DNA of 64,000 nt from contig NZ_SGWI01000010.1 in NCBI RefSeq assembly GCF_004519405.1, forward strand, positions 1 to 64,000, written 5' to 3'. The notes beneath the pieces are model-generated. The model worked only from the letters and a program-made list of their open reading frames with translations, had not been told where the DNA came from and ran no database searches. The position numbers and the translations under genes were made by a program. Below, one piece after another: positions 43,436 to 52,062 of the stretch (positions are counted from its first letter, which is position 1; every line of letters starts with the position of its first letter). Source of the stretch: Pseudomonas sp. BCA17. GTDB lineage: Bacteria; Pseudomonadota; Gammaproteobacteria; Pseudomonadales; Pseudomonadaceae.

Positions 43436-45391
43436 TTAACGGTTATCCGGTGTTTGTCGGCTTTTTCCCCGCCTGGGGGCGGTAGCCGCCTTGCGTGGTG
43501 CGTTCTTTCGTTTCTTTTTCCACGCAGGAGCGTTTTTGCCGGCAGGGCTTGCCGGGCCGGTAATCGTCATGCGCATGCCGTTACAGCGGGCCACTTGTTT
43601 GCTCATCCAGGCTGCCTGTTTGGCGACGAATTCTTCCAGGCTCATTTCCCCGCTTTGCACCATGTCCAGCGCCTGTTCCCAAATTGCGGTAGTGCCGGGA
43701 TCGGCGATCGCGCGGGGCACTGCATCGATCAGGCTGAATGCCGCCGGGGTGGCAGAGAGCGCCTTGCCGTTTTTCACCAGATAACCACGGTCCAACAACC
43801 CCTGGATAATCCCGGCGCGAGTGGCCTCGGTGCCGATACCGGTGGTGTCCTTGAGCTTTTGCTTGAGCAGTGGGTCTTCCACCAGTTTGGCGACGTTTTT
43901 CATCGCCTTGATCAGGTCGCCCTCGGTGAAGGGCTTGGGTGGCTGGGTCCATAGGTCTTTCAGGTTGACCTTGGCGACGCTGTAGTCCTGACCTTGCGCC
44001 AGTGGCGGCAAGGCTTGCGGGGCCGGTGCCTCTCGGCCTTTGGCGGGCGCCAGGGCTTCGGGCAAGGCGCGTTTCCAACCCGGCTCAATGATGACTTTAC
44101 CGACCGCGCGTAACGCCTGGCCCGCACAGTCAAAATCCGCCTGGGTACGATCGTACTCGTGGTTGGGCAGGAACTGCGCCAGGTAACGTGCGCGAATCAG
44201 GGTGTAAACGGCGCGGTGTTTGCCGGTCAGTTGCGTGACATCCTTGCCGGCCCCCGTGGGAATGATGCCGTGGTGCGCGCTGACCTTGGCGTCGTTCCAC
44301 GCGCGGGAGCGGCGTTGGGGGTCGATATGAGGCATCAGTTCATTCACCGTCGCATCCGCACGCCCCAGTGCCGCAAGAATACCCGGTGCTTCACGGTGCT
44401 GGCTCAACGGCAAGTAGCCGCAATCACTGCGCGGGTAGGTGATGACCTTGTGGGTTTCGTAAAGCGACTGGGCGATATCCAGGGTTTCCTGGGCACCGAG
44501 GCCGAGCTTCTTCGAACAGATCTCCTGCAGGGTGCCCAGATCGAAGGGCAGGGGCGCCACTTCGCGCATGCGTTCGGTACGCAGCTGCATCAGTCGCGCG
44601 GTGCCGGCATTGCTCATGGCGTCGGCCGCCTCCCGCGCCAGTTGTGGGTTGAGGCAACGCCCCTGGTCGTCGCAGGCATCTTCGGCTGCCCGCCATTGGG
44701 CCATGAAGGTCATGCGCTCGTGGCGCAGGTCGACATCGATGGCCCAGTAGGCCACCGGCACGAAGTCGGCGATGCTGCGGTCGCGGTCCACCACCAGGCG
44801 CAAGGTCGGCGTTTGTACCCGGCCGACGGGCAATACGCCCTGATAACCGGACTGGCGCCCGAGCAGGGTGAACAAGCGGCTCATGTTCATACCGATCAGC
44901 CAGTCGGCGCGTGAACGGCCGAGGGCCGAGTGATACAGGCTGAAGGTTTCAGCACCGGGCTTGAGCGCAGCCAGGGCCTTGCGGATGGAGGCGTCATCCA
45001 GCGCCGATAACCACAAACGCTGGATTGGCCCGCGATAGCGGCAATGCTCTACCAGTTCACGGGCGATCATTTCGCCCTCGCGGTCGGCATCGGTGGCGAT
45101 CACCAACTCCTGGGTTTCTCCCAGTAAGCGCTTGACCGCCTTGAACTGACTGGCGGTCTTGGGTTTGACCAGCATCTTCCATTTTTCCGGGACAATCGGC
45201 AGGTCGGCCAGTACCCAGCGCTTGTATCGGGTGTCGTAGGCATCGGGCGGGGCGGTTTCCAGCAGGTGGCCGATGCACCAGGTGACTGTGACCCCATTAC
45301 CCAGCCAGCACCCGTCGCCGCGCCGGCTGGCGCCGAGCACAGCCGCGATATCTTTGGCCTGGGAGGGTTTTTCACAGAGGTACAGCCGCAT
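43436..45391 (-). CDS. topB: DNA topoisomerase III
   Basis: Type IA topoisomerase of 651 residues, which relaxes and decatenates DNA with the active-site tyrosine Y319 in ITYPRSDCGYLP. The TOPRIM domain starts at the N-terminus (MRLYLCEKPSQAKDIAAVLG; acidic triad DADREGE at 101-107), then the gate domain with GRVQTPTLRLVVDRD. The C-terminus lacks zinc-finger modules and ends in a lysine/arginine-rich tail. ATG at 45391 is family-consistent; two start codons lie just upstream. Confidence 0.94.
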   Translation of the reverse strand: MRLYLCEKPSQAKDIAAVLGASRRGDGCWLGNGVTVTWCIGHLLETAPPDAYDTRYKRWVLADLPIVPEKWKMLVKPKTASQFKAVKRLLGETQELVIATDADREGEMIARELVEHCRYRGPIQRLWLSALDDASIRKALAALKPGAETFSLYHSALGRSRADWLIGMNMSRLFTLLGRQSGYQGVLPVGRVQTPTLRLVVDRDRSIADFVPVAYWAIDVDLRHERMTFMAQWRAAEDACDDQGRCLNPQLAREAADAMSNAGTARLMQLRTERMREVAPLPFDLGTLQEICSKKLGLGAQETLDIAQSLYETHKVITYPRSDCGYLPLSQHREAPGILAALGRADATVNELMPHIDPQRRSRAWNDAKVSAHHGIIPTGAGKDVTQLTGKHRAVYTLIRARYLAQFLPNHEYDRTQADFDCAGQALRAVGKVIIEPGWKRALPEALAPAKGREAPAPQALPPLAQGQDYSVAKVNLKDLWTQPPKPFTEGDLIKAMKNVAKLVEDPLLKQKLKDTTGIGTEATRAGIIQGLLDRGYLVKNGKALSATPAAFSLIDAVPRAIADPGTTAIWEQALDMVQSGEMSLEEFVAKQAAWMSKQVARCNGMRMTITGPASPAGKNAPAWKKKRKNAPRKAATAPRRGKSRQTPDNR

Positions 45392-45487
45392 GGTCATCAC
45401 ATCAGATCGGGTTGATGCCTTGCAGGATGCGCAGTCGGAGGAATTTGATCAACCATTATCTGTATGGATGTACAGCTTTAAGTTTCC

Positions 45488-45543
45488 AGCTGCAAGCTGC
45501 AAGAAAGAGCCAATGGGCTTTTACTTGCCGCTTGCCGCTTGCT
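45488..45543. repeat. short tandem repeats forming an inverted structure, terminator-like
   Basis: AGCTGCAAGCTGCAAG (45488-45503) and CTTGCCGCTTGCCGCTTGCT (45524-45543) are direct repeats of about seven bases that pair as CAAGC(T/G)GCAAG with each other. Inside is AGCC-AATG-GGCT with T's. It lies just after the MHS transporter stop and likely stops its transcript; such GCAAGCT-rich clusters are a known repeat class in P. fluorescens. Confidence 0.55.
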
Positions 45544-45556
45544 CCTTGACGCTCAT

Positions 45557-47179
45557 TCAGTTGTTATCGATATCCACATGCCGCGTTTCCTTGAGGCAGA
45601 ACAAGCCCACGATCAAGCTCACCCCGGTCACCACCACCGGGTACCACAGGCCGTAGAAGATATCGCCGGTGTACACCACCAACGCAAACGATACGGTTGG
45701 CAGGAACCCGCCAAACCAGCCGTTACCGATATGGTAAGGCAGCGACATCGAGGTATAGCGGATACGCGTCGGGAACAGCTCCACCATCAACGCCGCGAGC
45801 GGGCCGTAGCACATGGCGGCAATCAGGATCAGCGCTACGATCAGCACCACCACCATCACCTTGTTGACCTGGGCCACGTCCGCCGAAGTGGGGTACCCGG
45901 CCAATGTCACCGCGCCACGCAGGGCGGCTTCGTCGAAACCGTCGATGCGCACATCGCCCACGCTGACTTGCACCGGGCTGCCCGCCGGGGCGGCGGCGCT
46001 GCTGTACGGCAGGCCTTGTTTGACCAGGAAGGTCTTGACCTTGTCGCACGGGCTGTCAAAACGCGCCTTGCCCACCGGGTCGAACTGGAAGGTGCAGGTG
46101 GCAGGATCAGCCAGCACGGTGATGGGTGCCTGGCGGCTGGCCTGGTCCATCGCCGGGTTGGTGTAATGGGCCAGGCCCTTGAAGATCGGAAAGTACAACA
46201 CGGTCGCCAGCAACAGGCCGAGCATCAATACCGGCTTGCGGCCTAGCTTGTCCGACAGCCAGCCAAACAGAATGAAGAACGGCGCGCCAATCACCACGCT
46301 GATGATCAGCAGCATATTGGCCAGCGCCGGGTCCATCTTCAGGAATTGGGTGAGGAAAAACAGCACATAGAATTGTGCCGCGTAGAAGGTCACCGCTTGC
46401 CCGCCGTTGATGCTGAACAGGGCGATCAACACCACCTTGAGGTTTTCCCATTTGCCGAAAGATTCCCGGATCGGCGATTTGCTGGCCTTGCCTTCTTCTT
46501 TCATTTTCAGGAACGCGGGCGACTCGTGCAGGCTCATGCGGATCCAGGTGGAAATGCCCAGCAGCACGATGGAGAACAGGAACGGTATACGCCAGCCCCA
46601 CACCTCGAACTGGTCGCCGGTGAAGTAACGGCAGGCCAGCACCACCAGCAGTGAGAGCAGCAGGCCAATGGTGGCGGTGGATTGAATCCAACTGGTGTGC
46701 AAACCGCGTTTACCGGTGGGAGCATGTTCAGCCACGTAGGTGGCCGCGCCGCCGTATTCGCCGCCCAGCGCCAGGCCCTGCAGCATGCGCAGCACAATCA
46801 GGATGATCGGCGCGGCGATGCCGATGCTGGCGTAGTTCGGCAGCAACCCGACACAGAAGGTCGCCACGCCCATCAGGATGATGGTGACCAGGAAGGTGTA
46901 TTTGCGCCCGATCATGTCCCCCAGACGGCCGAATACCAGCGCGCCGAACGGCCGCACTACAAAGCCAGCTGCAAAGGCCATCAAGGCGAAGATAAACGCG
47001 GTGGTGTCGTTGACCCCCGCAAAGAACTGCTTGCTGATCACCGCCGCCAGGGCGCCGTAGAGAAAAAAGTCATACCACTCGAACACCGTCCCGAGGGATG
47101 AGGCAAAGATGACTTTCTTCGAGTCGTTGCTGGTGCTCGCGTTGATTGCCGAGCCCAGGGGTTGAGCATGTTCTGACAT
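45557..47179 (-). CDS. MFS transporter, metabolite:H+ symporter (MHS) type
   Basis: A 540-residue permease with 12 membrane helices of the MHS family: KKVIFASSLGTVFEWYDFFLYG in helix 1, RPFGALVFGRLGDMIGRKYTF between helices 2 and 3, RMLQGLALGGEYGGAATYVAEHAPTGKRG in helix 4-5. It has a loop of about 100 residues between late helices (containing PATCTFQFDP and FDSPCDKVKT, two cysteines), longer than in ShiA or ProP. GAGGG precedes the ATG. Substrate unknown. Confidence 0.85.
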   Translation of the reverse strand: MSEHAQPLGSAINASTSNDSKKVIFASSLGTVFEWYDFFLYGALAAVISKQFFAGVNDTTAFIFALMAFAAGFVVRPFGALVFGRLGDMIGRKYTFLVTIILMGVATFCVGLLPNYASIGIAAPIILIVLRMLQGLALGGEYGGAATYVAEHAPTGKRGLHTSWIQSTATIGLLLSLLVVLACRYFTGDQFEVWGWRIPFLFSIVLLGISTWIRMSLHESPAFLKMKEEGKASKSPIRESFGKWENLKVVLIALFSINGGQAVTFYAAQFYVLFFLTQFLKMDPALANMLLIISVVIGAPFFILFGWLSDKLGRKPVLMLGLLLATVLYFPIFKGLAHYTNPAMDQASRQAPITVLADPATCTFQFDPVGKARFDSPCDKVKTFLVKQGLPYSSAAAPAGSPVQVSVGDVRIDGFDEAALRGAVTLAGYPTSADVAQVNKVMVVVLIVALILIAAMCYGPLAALMVELFPTRIRYTSMSLPYHIGNGWFGGFLPTVSFALVVYTGDIFYGLWYPVVVTGVSLIVGLFCLKETRHVDIDNN

Positions 47180-47259
47180 CGGGTAGCCCTCACAGTGATT
47201 ATTTATTGTTGTTCCACTGTCGGCGCCGGGGGCGGCGCCGCTATTGCTTCATTTATCCG

Positions 47260-47355
47260 TAGGCGCGGGTTTGCTCGCGAAAAAACCGGGAGCGCCAGGT
47301 TAAGCCGGATGTGCTGCTTTTTCGTTGAGGTTCTTCACGAGCAAGTTCGCTTCTA
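47260..47355. repeat. REPIN overlapping the 3' end of the GMC oxidoreductase
   Basis: TAGGCGCGGGTTTGCTCGCGAA (47260-47282) and its approximate inverse TTCACGAGCAAGTTCGCTTCTA (47334-47355; 16 of 22 matches). The right arm lies inside the oxidoreductase reading frame, so the last residues of that protein are encoded by repeat sequence. Confidence 0.65.
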
Positions 47356-48961
47356 CAGTATTCGGCGACAAGATGAGCTGCGCAGCTTTCTCCGCGATCA
47401 TCAAGGTAGGTGAGCAGGTGTTGCCGGATGTGATGCGCGGCATGATCGAGGCATCGGCGACGCGCAGGCCGGGTACGCCGTGTACGCGCAGTTGCGCGTC
47501 GACCACCGCGTCCTTGTCGTCGCCCATGCGGCAAGTGCCCACCGGATGGAAGATCGTGGTGCCGATGCGCGCGGCGGCTTCGTGCAGTTGTTCTTCGGTT
47601 TGCAGCGCATCACCGGGTAAGTATTCCACCGGTTTGAACTGGCTCAGCGCCGGCGCGGCAACGATCCGCCGGGTCAGGCGAATAGCGTCGGCGGCCACCT
47701 GCAGGTCCTGCGGATGGCTGAGGTAGTTGGGCCGGATCAATGGCGCATCTGCCGGGTTGGCCGAGCGAATATCGACGCGGCCACGGCTTTGCGGACGCAG
47801 GTCGCAGACCGATGCGGTAAACGCCGGGAACCCATGCAGCGGTTCGCCGAAACGCTCCAGGGACAGCGGTTGCACATGGTATTCGAGGTTGGCCGAGGTC
47901 TGTTCCGGGCCGGAGCGGGCAAACGCGCCGAGCTGGCTGGGCGCCATCGATAACGGGCCGCTGCGGTCATACAGGTAGCGCAGGCCCATGCCCATCTTGC
48001 CCCACAGGGTGCCCGCGATCTGGTTCAGGGTGCGTGCATTTTCCAGTTTGTAGATCAGGCGCAACTGCAGATGATCCTGCAGGTTGCCGCCGACGCCCGG
48101 CAGGTGATGCAGCACATTGATGCCCAGAGGCTTGAGCACGTTGGACGGACCGATTCCCGAACGCTGCAGAATGCCCGGCGAGCCCACGGAGCCGGCACAC
48201 AGCACGATCTCCTTGCGCGCCTTCCAACTGACCTGCAGGCCATGCTGGCGGCCGAGGACGGTAGTTGCCCGGCCGTTTTCCAGCAACACGCGGTCGACGT
48301 CCACTTCGGTCAACACGGTGAGATTGGGTCGCTGACGAATCGGCTTGAGAAAGGCCTTCGCCGCATTCCAGCGTACGCCGGCCTTCTGGTTGACCTGGAA
48401 GTAGCCGCAGCCTTCGTTATCGCCCTGGTTGAAGTCGTTGATCGGCGCGATGCCGCTTTGCGCTGCCGCGTCGCGGAACGCATCCAGGATCGGCCAGTGC
48501 AGACGCTGTTGTTCAACGCGCCACTCGCCACCCTCGCTGTGAAACTCGGAGTTGCCGGCAAAGTGGTGTTCGCTTTGCTTGAACAGCGGCAACACGTCCT
48601 TCCAGGCCCAACCCGAATTGCCCGCCGCCGCCCAGCCGTCGTAATCCTGGGCCTGGCCGCGCATGTAGATCATGCCGTTGATGGATGAGCAGCCGCCCAG
48701 CACCTTGCCGCGCGGGTAGCTCAGCGCACGACCTTGCAGGCCCTCCTGGGCTTCGGTCTTGAAGCACCAGTCGGTGCGCGGGTTGCCGATGCAGAACAGG
48801 TAGCCTACGGGGATATGAATCCAGGGGTAATTGTCACGACCGCCGGCTTCGAGCAGCAGCACGCGGTGGGCCGGGTTGGCCGACAGTCGATTGGCCAGCA
48901 GGCAGCCAGCCGGGCCGGCGCCGACTATCACGTAATCGTATTCAGCAGTAGCAATGGGCAT
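47300..48961 (-). CDS. GMC family oxidoreductase (choline/alcohol dehydrogenase-like)
   Basis: FAD flavoprotein of 553 residues. The dinucleotide motif is VIVGAGPAGCLLANRLS, the GMC signatures are RGKVLGGCSSINGMIYMRGQ and GSVGSPGILQRSGIGP, and the catalytic His is in HPVGTCRMG near residue 480. It should oxidise a primary alcohol; substrate unknown. The C-terminal tail (TVEANLLVKNLNEKAAHPA) beyond the expected end of the fold is encoded partly by a REP arm. GAGGCCCGAG precedes the ATG. Divergent from a LysR gene. Confidence 0.9.
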   Translation of the reverse strand: MPIATAEYDYVIVGAGPAGCLLANRLSANPAHRVLLLEAGGRDNYPWIHIPVGYLFCIGNPRTDWCFKTEAQEGLQGRALSYPRGKVLGGCSSINGMIYMRGQAQDYDGWAAAGNSGWAWKDVLPLFKQSEHHFAGNSEFHSEGGEWRVEQQRLHWPILDAFRDAAAQSGIAPINDFNQGDNEGCGYFQVNQKAGVRWNAAKAFLKPIRQRPNLTVLTEVDVDRVLLENGRATTVLGRQHGLQVSWKARKEIVLCAGSVGSPGILQRSGIGPSNVLKPLGINVLHHLPGVGGNLQDHLQLRLIYKLENARTLNQIAGTLWGKMGMGLRYLYDRSGPLSMAPSQLGAFARSGPEQTSANLEYHVQPLSLERFGEPLHGFPAFTASVCDLRPQSRGRVDIRSANPADAPLIRPNYLSHPQDLQVAADAIRLTRRIVAAPALSQFKPVEYLPGDALQTEEQLHEAAARIGTTIFHPVGTCRMGDDKDAVVDAQLRVHGVPGLRVADASIMPRITSGNTCSPTLMIAEKAAQLILSPNTVEANLLVKNLNEKAAHPA

Positions 48962-49001
48962 CTCGGGCCTCGCTTGTTTTTCTTATTGGCTTCATCCTAG
49001 T

Positions 49002-49032
49002 TGTTAGTTTTCGTCTTAAAAATGTTAGTTTT
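49002..49032. promoter_or_regulatory. direct repeat TGTTAGTTTT, operator candidate
   Basis: TGTTAGTTTT occurs at 49002-49011 and 49023-49032, exactly 21 bases apart (two helical turns), between the GMC oxidoreductase and LysR starts. A binding site of the adjacent LysR protein or the promoter region. Confidence 0.4.
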
Positions 49033-49090
49033 TACCCAGCTGCTGTGCGTTTTTAAACAGCGTGCAGCGGACTTACGCAAGGGAGGCGAT

Positions 49091-49984
49091 ATGTTCGACT
49101 GGAACGACCTGCGGTATTTTCTGGAGTTGCAGCGCAGTGGCCGCCTGCTCACCGCCGCGCAACGCTTGAAAACCACCCACGCCACCGTCGCCCGGCATAT
49201 CGAAGCCATTGAAAAAAGCCTTGGCACGGCGTTGTTCGTGCAGCACGCCCAGGGCTACGAACTGACGCCCGCCGGCGAAGCGCTGCTCAAGCATGCCGAG
49301 GCAATGGAAAACGTCGCCTTGCTGGCCGAAGACGAACTCACCCATTCGGCCGCGCCCCTGGGCAAGATCCGCCTGGGTGTGGCGGAGGGGTTGGGGGTGA
49401 TGTTCCTGGCCGGACGCATGGGCGGGCTATTCGAGCGGTATCCGGGGTTGGAAGTGGAGCTGGTGGCCGTGCCGCGCTTCGTCAGCATCCTCAACCGTGA
49501 AGCGGAAATCAGCATTCACCTCGAACGTCCCAGCGTCGACCAACTCGTCACCCGCAAACTCACCGACTACCGCCTTGCGCTCTACGCCAGCCGTGCCTAC
49601 CTGGACCGCCATCCGCCAATCGAAAAACGCGAAGACCTCGCCGCCCATTCATGGATCGATTACGTGGATGACCTGCTGTTCAGCCAGGAACTGAAATTCC
49701 TCAGCAGCTTTTGCCGAAACCCTAAAGTGGTGTTCCACAGCACCAGCGTGATCGCCCAGCACCAGGCCGCGCGCTCGGGGTTGGGAATCGCGGTATTGCC
49801 GTGCTTCATGGCGGCAGGGGACGCGGATCTGGTGGCGTTGTTGCCGGGGGAGAGTATCCAGCGCAGTTACTGGATCAGCTCAAGGCGCGAATTGCACAAA
49901 TCTGTGCGGTTGCGGGTGTTGTGGGATTACGTGGTGGAGTTGTGCGCGCAAGAGCAAAGCCTGCTGCTGGGCGAGGCCAGCTGA
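49091..49984 (+). CDS. LysR family transcriptional regulator
   Basis: A 297-residue regulator. The helix-turn-helix is in DLRYFLELQRSGRLLTAAQRLKTTHATVARHIEAIEKSLG; the effector domain has IRLGVAEGLGVMFLAGRMGGLF and HSTSVIAQHQAARSGLGIAVLPCFMA. ATG at 49091 follows AAGGGAGG; earlier start codons are not supported. It likely controls the divergent GMC oxidoreductase. Confidence 0.88.
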   Translation: MFDWNDLRYFLELQRSGRLLTAAQRLKTTHATVARHIEAIEKSLGTALFVQHAQGYELTPAGEALLKHAEAMENVALLAEDELTHSAAPLGKIRLGVAEGLGVMFLAGRMGGLFERYPGLEVELVAVPRFVSILNREAEISIHLERPSVDQLVTRKLTDYRLALYASRAYLDRHPPIEKREDLAAHSWIDYVDDLLFSQELKFLSSFCRNPKVVFHSTSVIAQHQAARSGLGIAVLPCFMAAGDADLVALLPGESIQRSYWISSRRELHKSVRLRVLWDYVVELCAQEQSLLLGEAS

Positions 49985-49985
49985 A

Positions 49986-50023
49986 AAAAATGTGGAAGGG
50001 GGCTTGCTCCCCTCCCACATTTT
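49986..50023. terminator. bidirectional terminator, REP-derived
   Basis: AAATGTGG-A-AGGGG, GCTTGCT, CCCCT-C-CCACATTT, flanked by A's and T's. It is a REP-like palindrome and lies between the convergent LysR and DUF3857 genes. Confidence 0.75.
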
Positions 50024-50046
50024 GCGGGTGTCGGGTCAGATGAGGT

Positions 50047-51915
50047 TTAGAGCTTGACCACCTGATGCACCTGCTCGGCACAGGACCGGGCGTCCTCAAT
50101 CATCTTGCCAAACGCCTCACTGGCAACCTCGTCATGGGTCAGCCAGCGCTTTTTCTGACTCAGGCGATACTGATAGCGCAGTTCGCCGTCCTTGCGGGTT
50201 CCACTCAGGTCCATGTCGTACCAGGGCGAGCGCACTTGGCATCCGGGAATGGCTTTTTCCATCTGCCCGCCCGTGAGGGTGATGGTGTAGTCATGGGTTT
50301 CGGGGTTGCCCAGGTCCAGGTCAGCCTGTTGCCCGTGGCGGCGGTAGTTGATGAAACCGTCCCAGCGGTCTTTCAAGGATGGGTCGGTGTAGACGTAGTC
50401 GTTCGCCAGTTTTTCCAGGGCACGTTGGTCGTTCAAGGTGGCCTTGACGGTGTAGCCGTCGTGCACGACGAAGGCGGTGGGCTCGCGAGTGATGTGGCAG
50501 TCGCTGATCTCGTTGCCGAAGTTGGCGCAGATGTTCTGGTCGGTGGCGGTGGCGCCTTGCTGGCGGTCGGCGACGCTCAGTTGCATCAGCGGCAGGCGGC
50601 TGAAGGTGATGGTGGCCTGGGTAGCGCCGTTGCCCTGTTTGTCGAGATGGACTTTTTTATCCAGGAGCAGGGTGGTTTCGGGGCGTTCCAGTGGGATGTG
50701 CTCTTCGCGTACCTGGCCCTGGGCATCGTTGACCAGTACCCAGCGATCCTGGATGTCCGGCATGACCTGGCCGGGCGCGAACACCGGGTTGGTCGGGTCG
50801 AGCCACCACACCTGGTCATTCACTTCGGCGCGGACAATGGCGTGGTTCGGTGCGAGGGTACCGGGGATCAACAACGATTCGGCCACATCGCCACGGCTGA
50901 CCCAGGCCGTCTCGGCCTTGATGCCACGGGCTTTGAGCATGGCGGTCAGCAGAATCGCCAAGTCTTTGCAGTCGCCATAACCGTGCTGCTCAATTTCCTC
51001 CAGGCTGAACGGCACGTAGCCGCGCTCGGTGGCGCGCCAGTCGCCCAGGTAGCGGTAGTGGTCGTTGATGTGCTGCATCAGTGCGGCGACTTGCTCGGCC
51101 GGTGCCAGGCCACGTGCAGCGACCACGGCGGCGGCACTTTGTGCAGGCAGGCTGGCGTCGAGGATCTGGTTGTAGCGCTGGGCGAAATCGCCGAAGTAGG
51201 CCTGGCGATCCAGGGCACTGCCCACTTCCAGGCGCGGAATACGCAACAGTGCGGCGCTGGAGGATTCGTTGATGTAGTTGAGGTAGACCGGGGCTTTTTG
51301 CACCACGTCCAGGGTCTTGCCGTTGGCCGATGGCGTCACTTTAAAATCATCGAACAGTTCGCTGCGCCATTGGATCGGCCGCTCGGCGGTAAAGCGCGCC
51401 TTGAAGCGGTCGCGTCGCGCTGCGCTGGGGCCGAACTTGAGCGCGTAGTGAAACTGAGTCATCAGCGGTTTCGCCGGATGATGTTCGCGCACGGTGTAGC
51501 GGATCTGGGTGCCGACGCGCAGGTTGGGAAAGGCCAGGGAGGTTTGCTTGTCGCGCTTGAAGCCCTGGTCCGGGTTGGGTGCGGTGCGTGTGTCGATCTG
51601 CGCGGCACCCAGTGCTACCGGCTTCGCACCGGGTTGGGTGGATTGCGCGCTGATCACTTCGAAGGTGTCGCCTTCGGAGTAGTCGAAATCGATGCGCGAC
51701 AGCATTTCGCGGCCGTTGGGCTTGAGGATGGTGTAGTGGTAGGTGGTGGTGCAGTCGGTGCTGGCGTCGCGGTTGAAATGGCAGTGCAGTTCGGTGTCGC
51801 TGGCCAGCGGGGCTTCGGCCATGGGTTGTAACGCTGCGTAAGTGGACTGGGCAACGAGCCCCAGACTGAGGGCAAGCAAGGGGCGGTGAAACGAAAAACG
51901 GTACAAACGGTACAT
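50047..51915 (-). CDS. DUF3857/transglutaminase-like exported protein
   Basis: A 622-residue protein with a signal peptide (MYRLYRFSFHRPLLALSLGLVAQSTYA), an N-terminal DUF3857 beta domain, and a transglutaminase-like catalytic domain: the triad Cys in YGDCKDLAILLTAML (about 333), His in APNHAIVRAEV and Asp in WWLDPTNP. The C-terminal domain is beta-rich. It should act in the periplasm. GAGGC precedes the ATG. Substrates of such bacterial enzymes are not known. Confidence 0.87.
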   Translation of the reverse strand: MYRLYRFSFHRPLLALSLGLVAQSTYAALQPMAEAPLASDTELHCHFNRDASTDCTTTYHYTILKPNGREMLSRIDFDYSEGDTFEVISAQSTQPGAKPVALGAAQIDTRTAPNPDQGFKRDKQTSLAFPNLRVGTQIRYTVREHHPAKPLMTQFHYALKFGPSAARRDRFKARFTAERPIQWRSELFDDFKVTPSANGKTLDVVQKAPVYLNYINESSSAALLRIPRLEVGSALDRQAYFGDFAQRYNQILDASLPAQSAAAVVAARGLAPAEQVAALMQHINDHYRYLGDWRATERGYVPFSLEEIEQHGYGDCKDLAILLTAMLKARGIKAETAWVSRGDVAESLLIPGTLAPNHAIVRAEVNDQVWWLDPTNPVFAPGQVMPDIQDRWVLVNDAQGQVREEHIPLERPETTLLLDKKVHLDKQGNGATQATITFSRLPLMQLSVADRQQGATATDQNICANFGNEISDCHITREPTAFVVHDGYTVKATLNDQRALEKLANDYVYTDPSLKDRWDGFINYRRHGQQADLDLGNPETHDYTITLTGGQMEKAIPGCQVRSPWYDMDLSGTRKDGELRYQYRLSQKKRWLTHDEVASEAFGKMIEDARSCAEQVHQVVKL

Positions 51916-52062
51916 TGGCGCCTCGGGTGACACATTGAAACAACTACCCGACGGGTAGTGAGAAGGCGCTGGATGATAATGGATCGCAACAACAAAAGCC
52001 AGGATTGTTCGACAATATGTTCAGCTGAAAGGCCCGAGATAGAGCCTTTTGTGTGATTTATG

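Noticed and set aside
50065..51831. Long plus-strand frame of 588 codons opposite the DUF3857 gene
   Set aside because: It lies fully antisense to a gene with signal peptide and catalytic triad, has no start context or domain, and such frames are common in GC-rich DNA.
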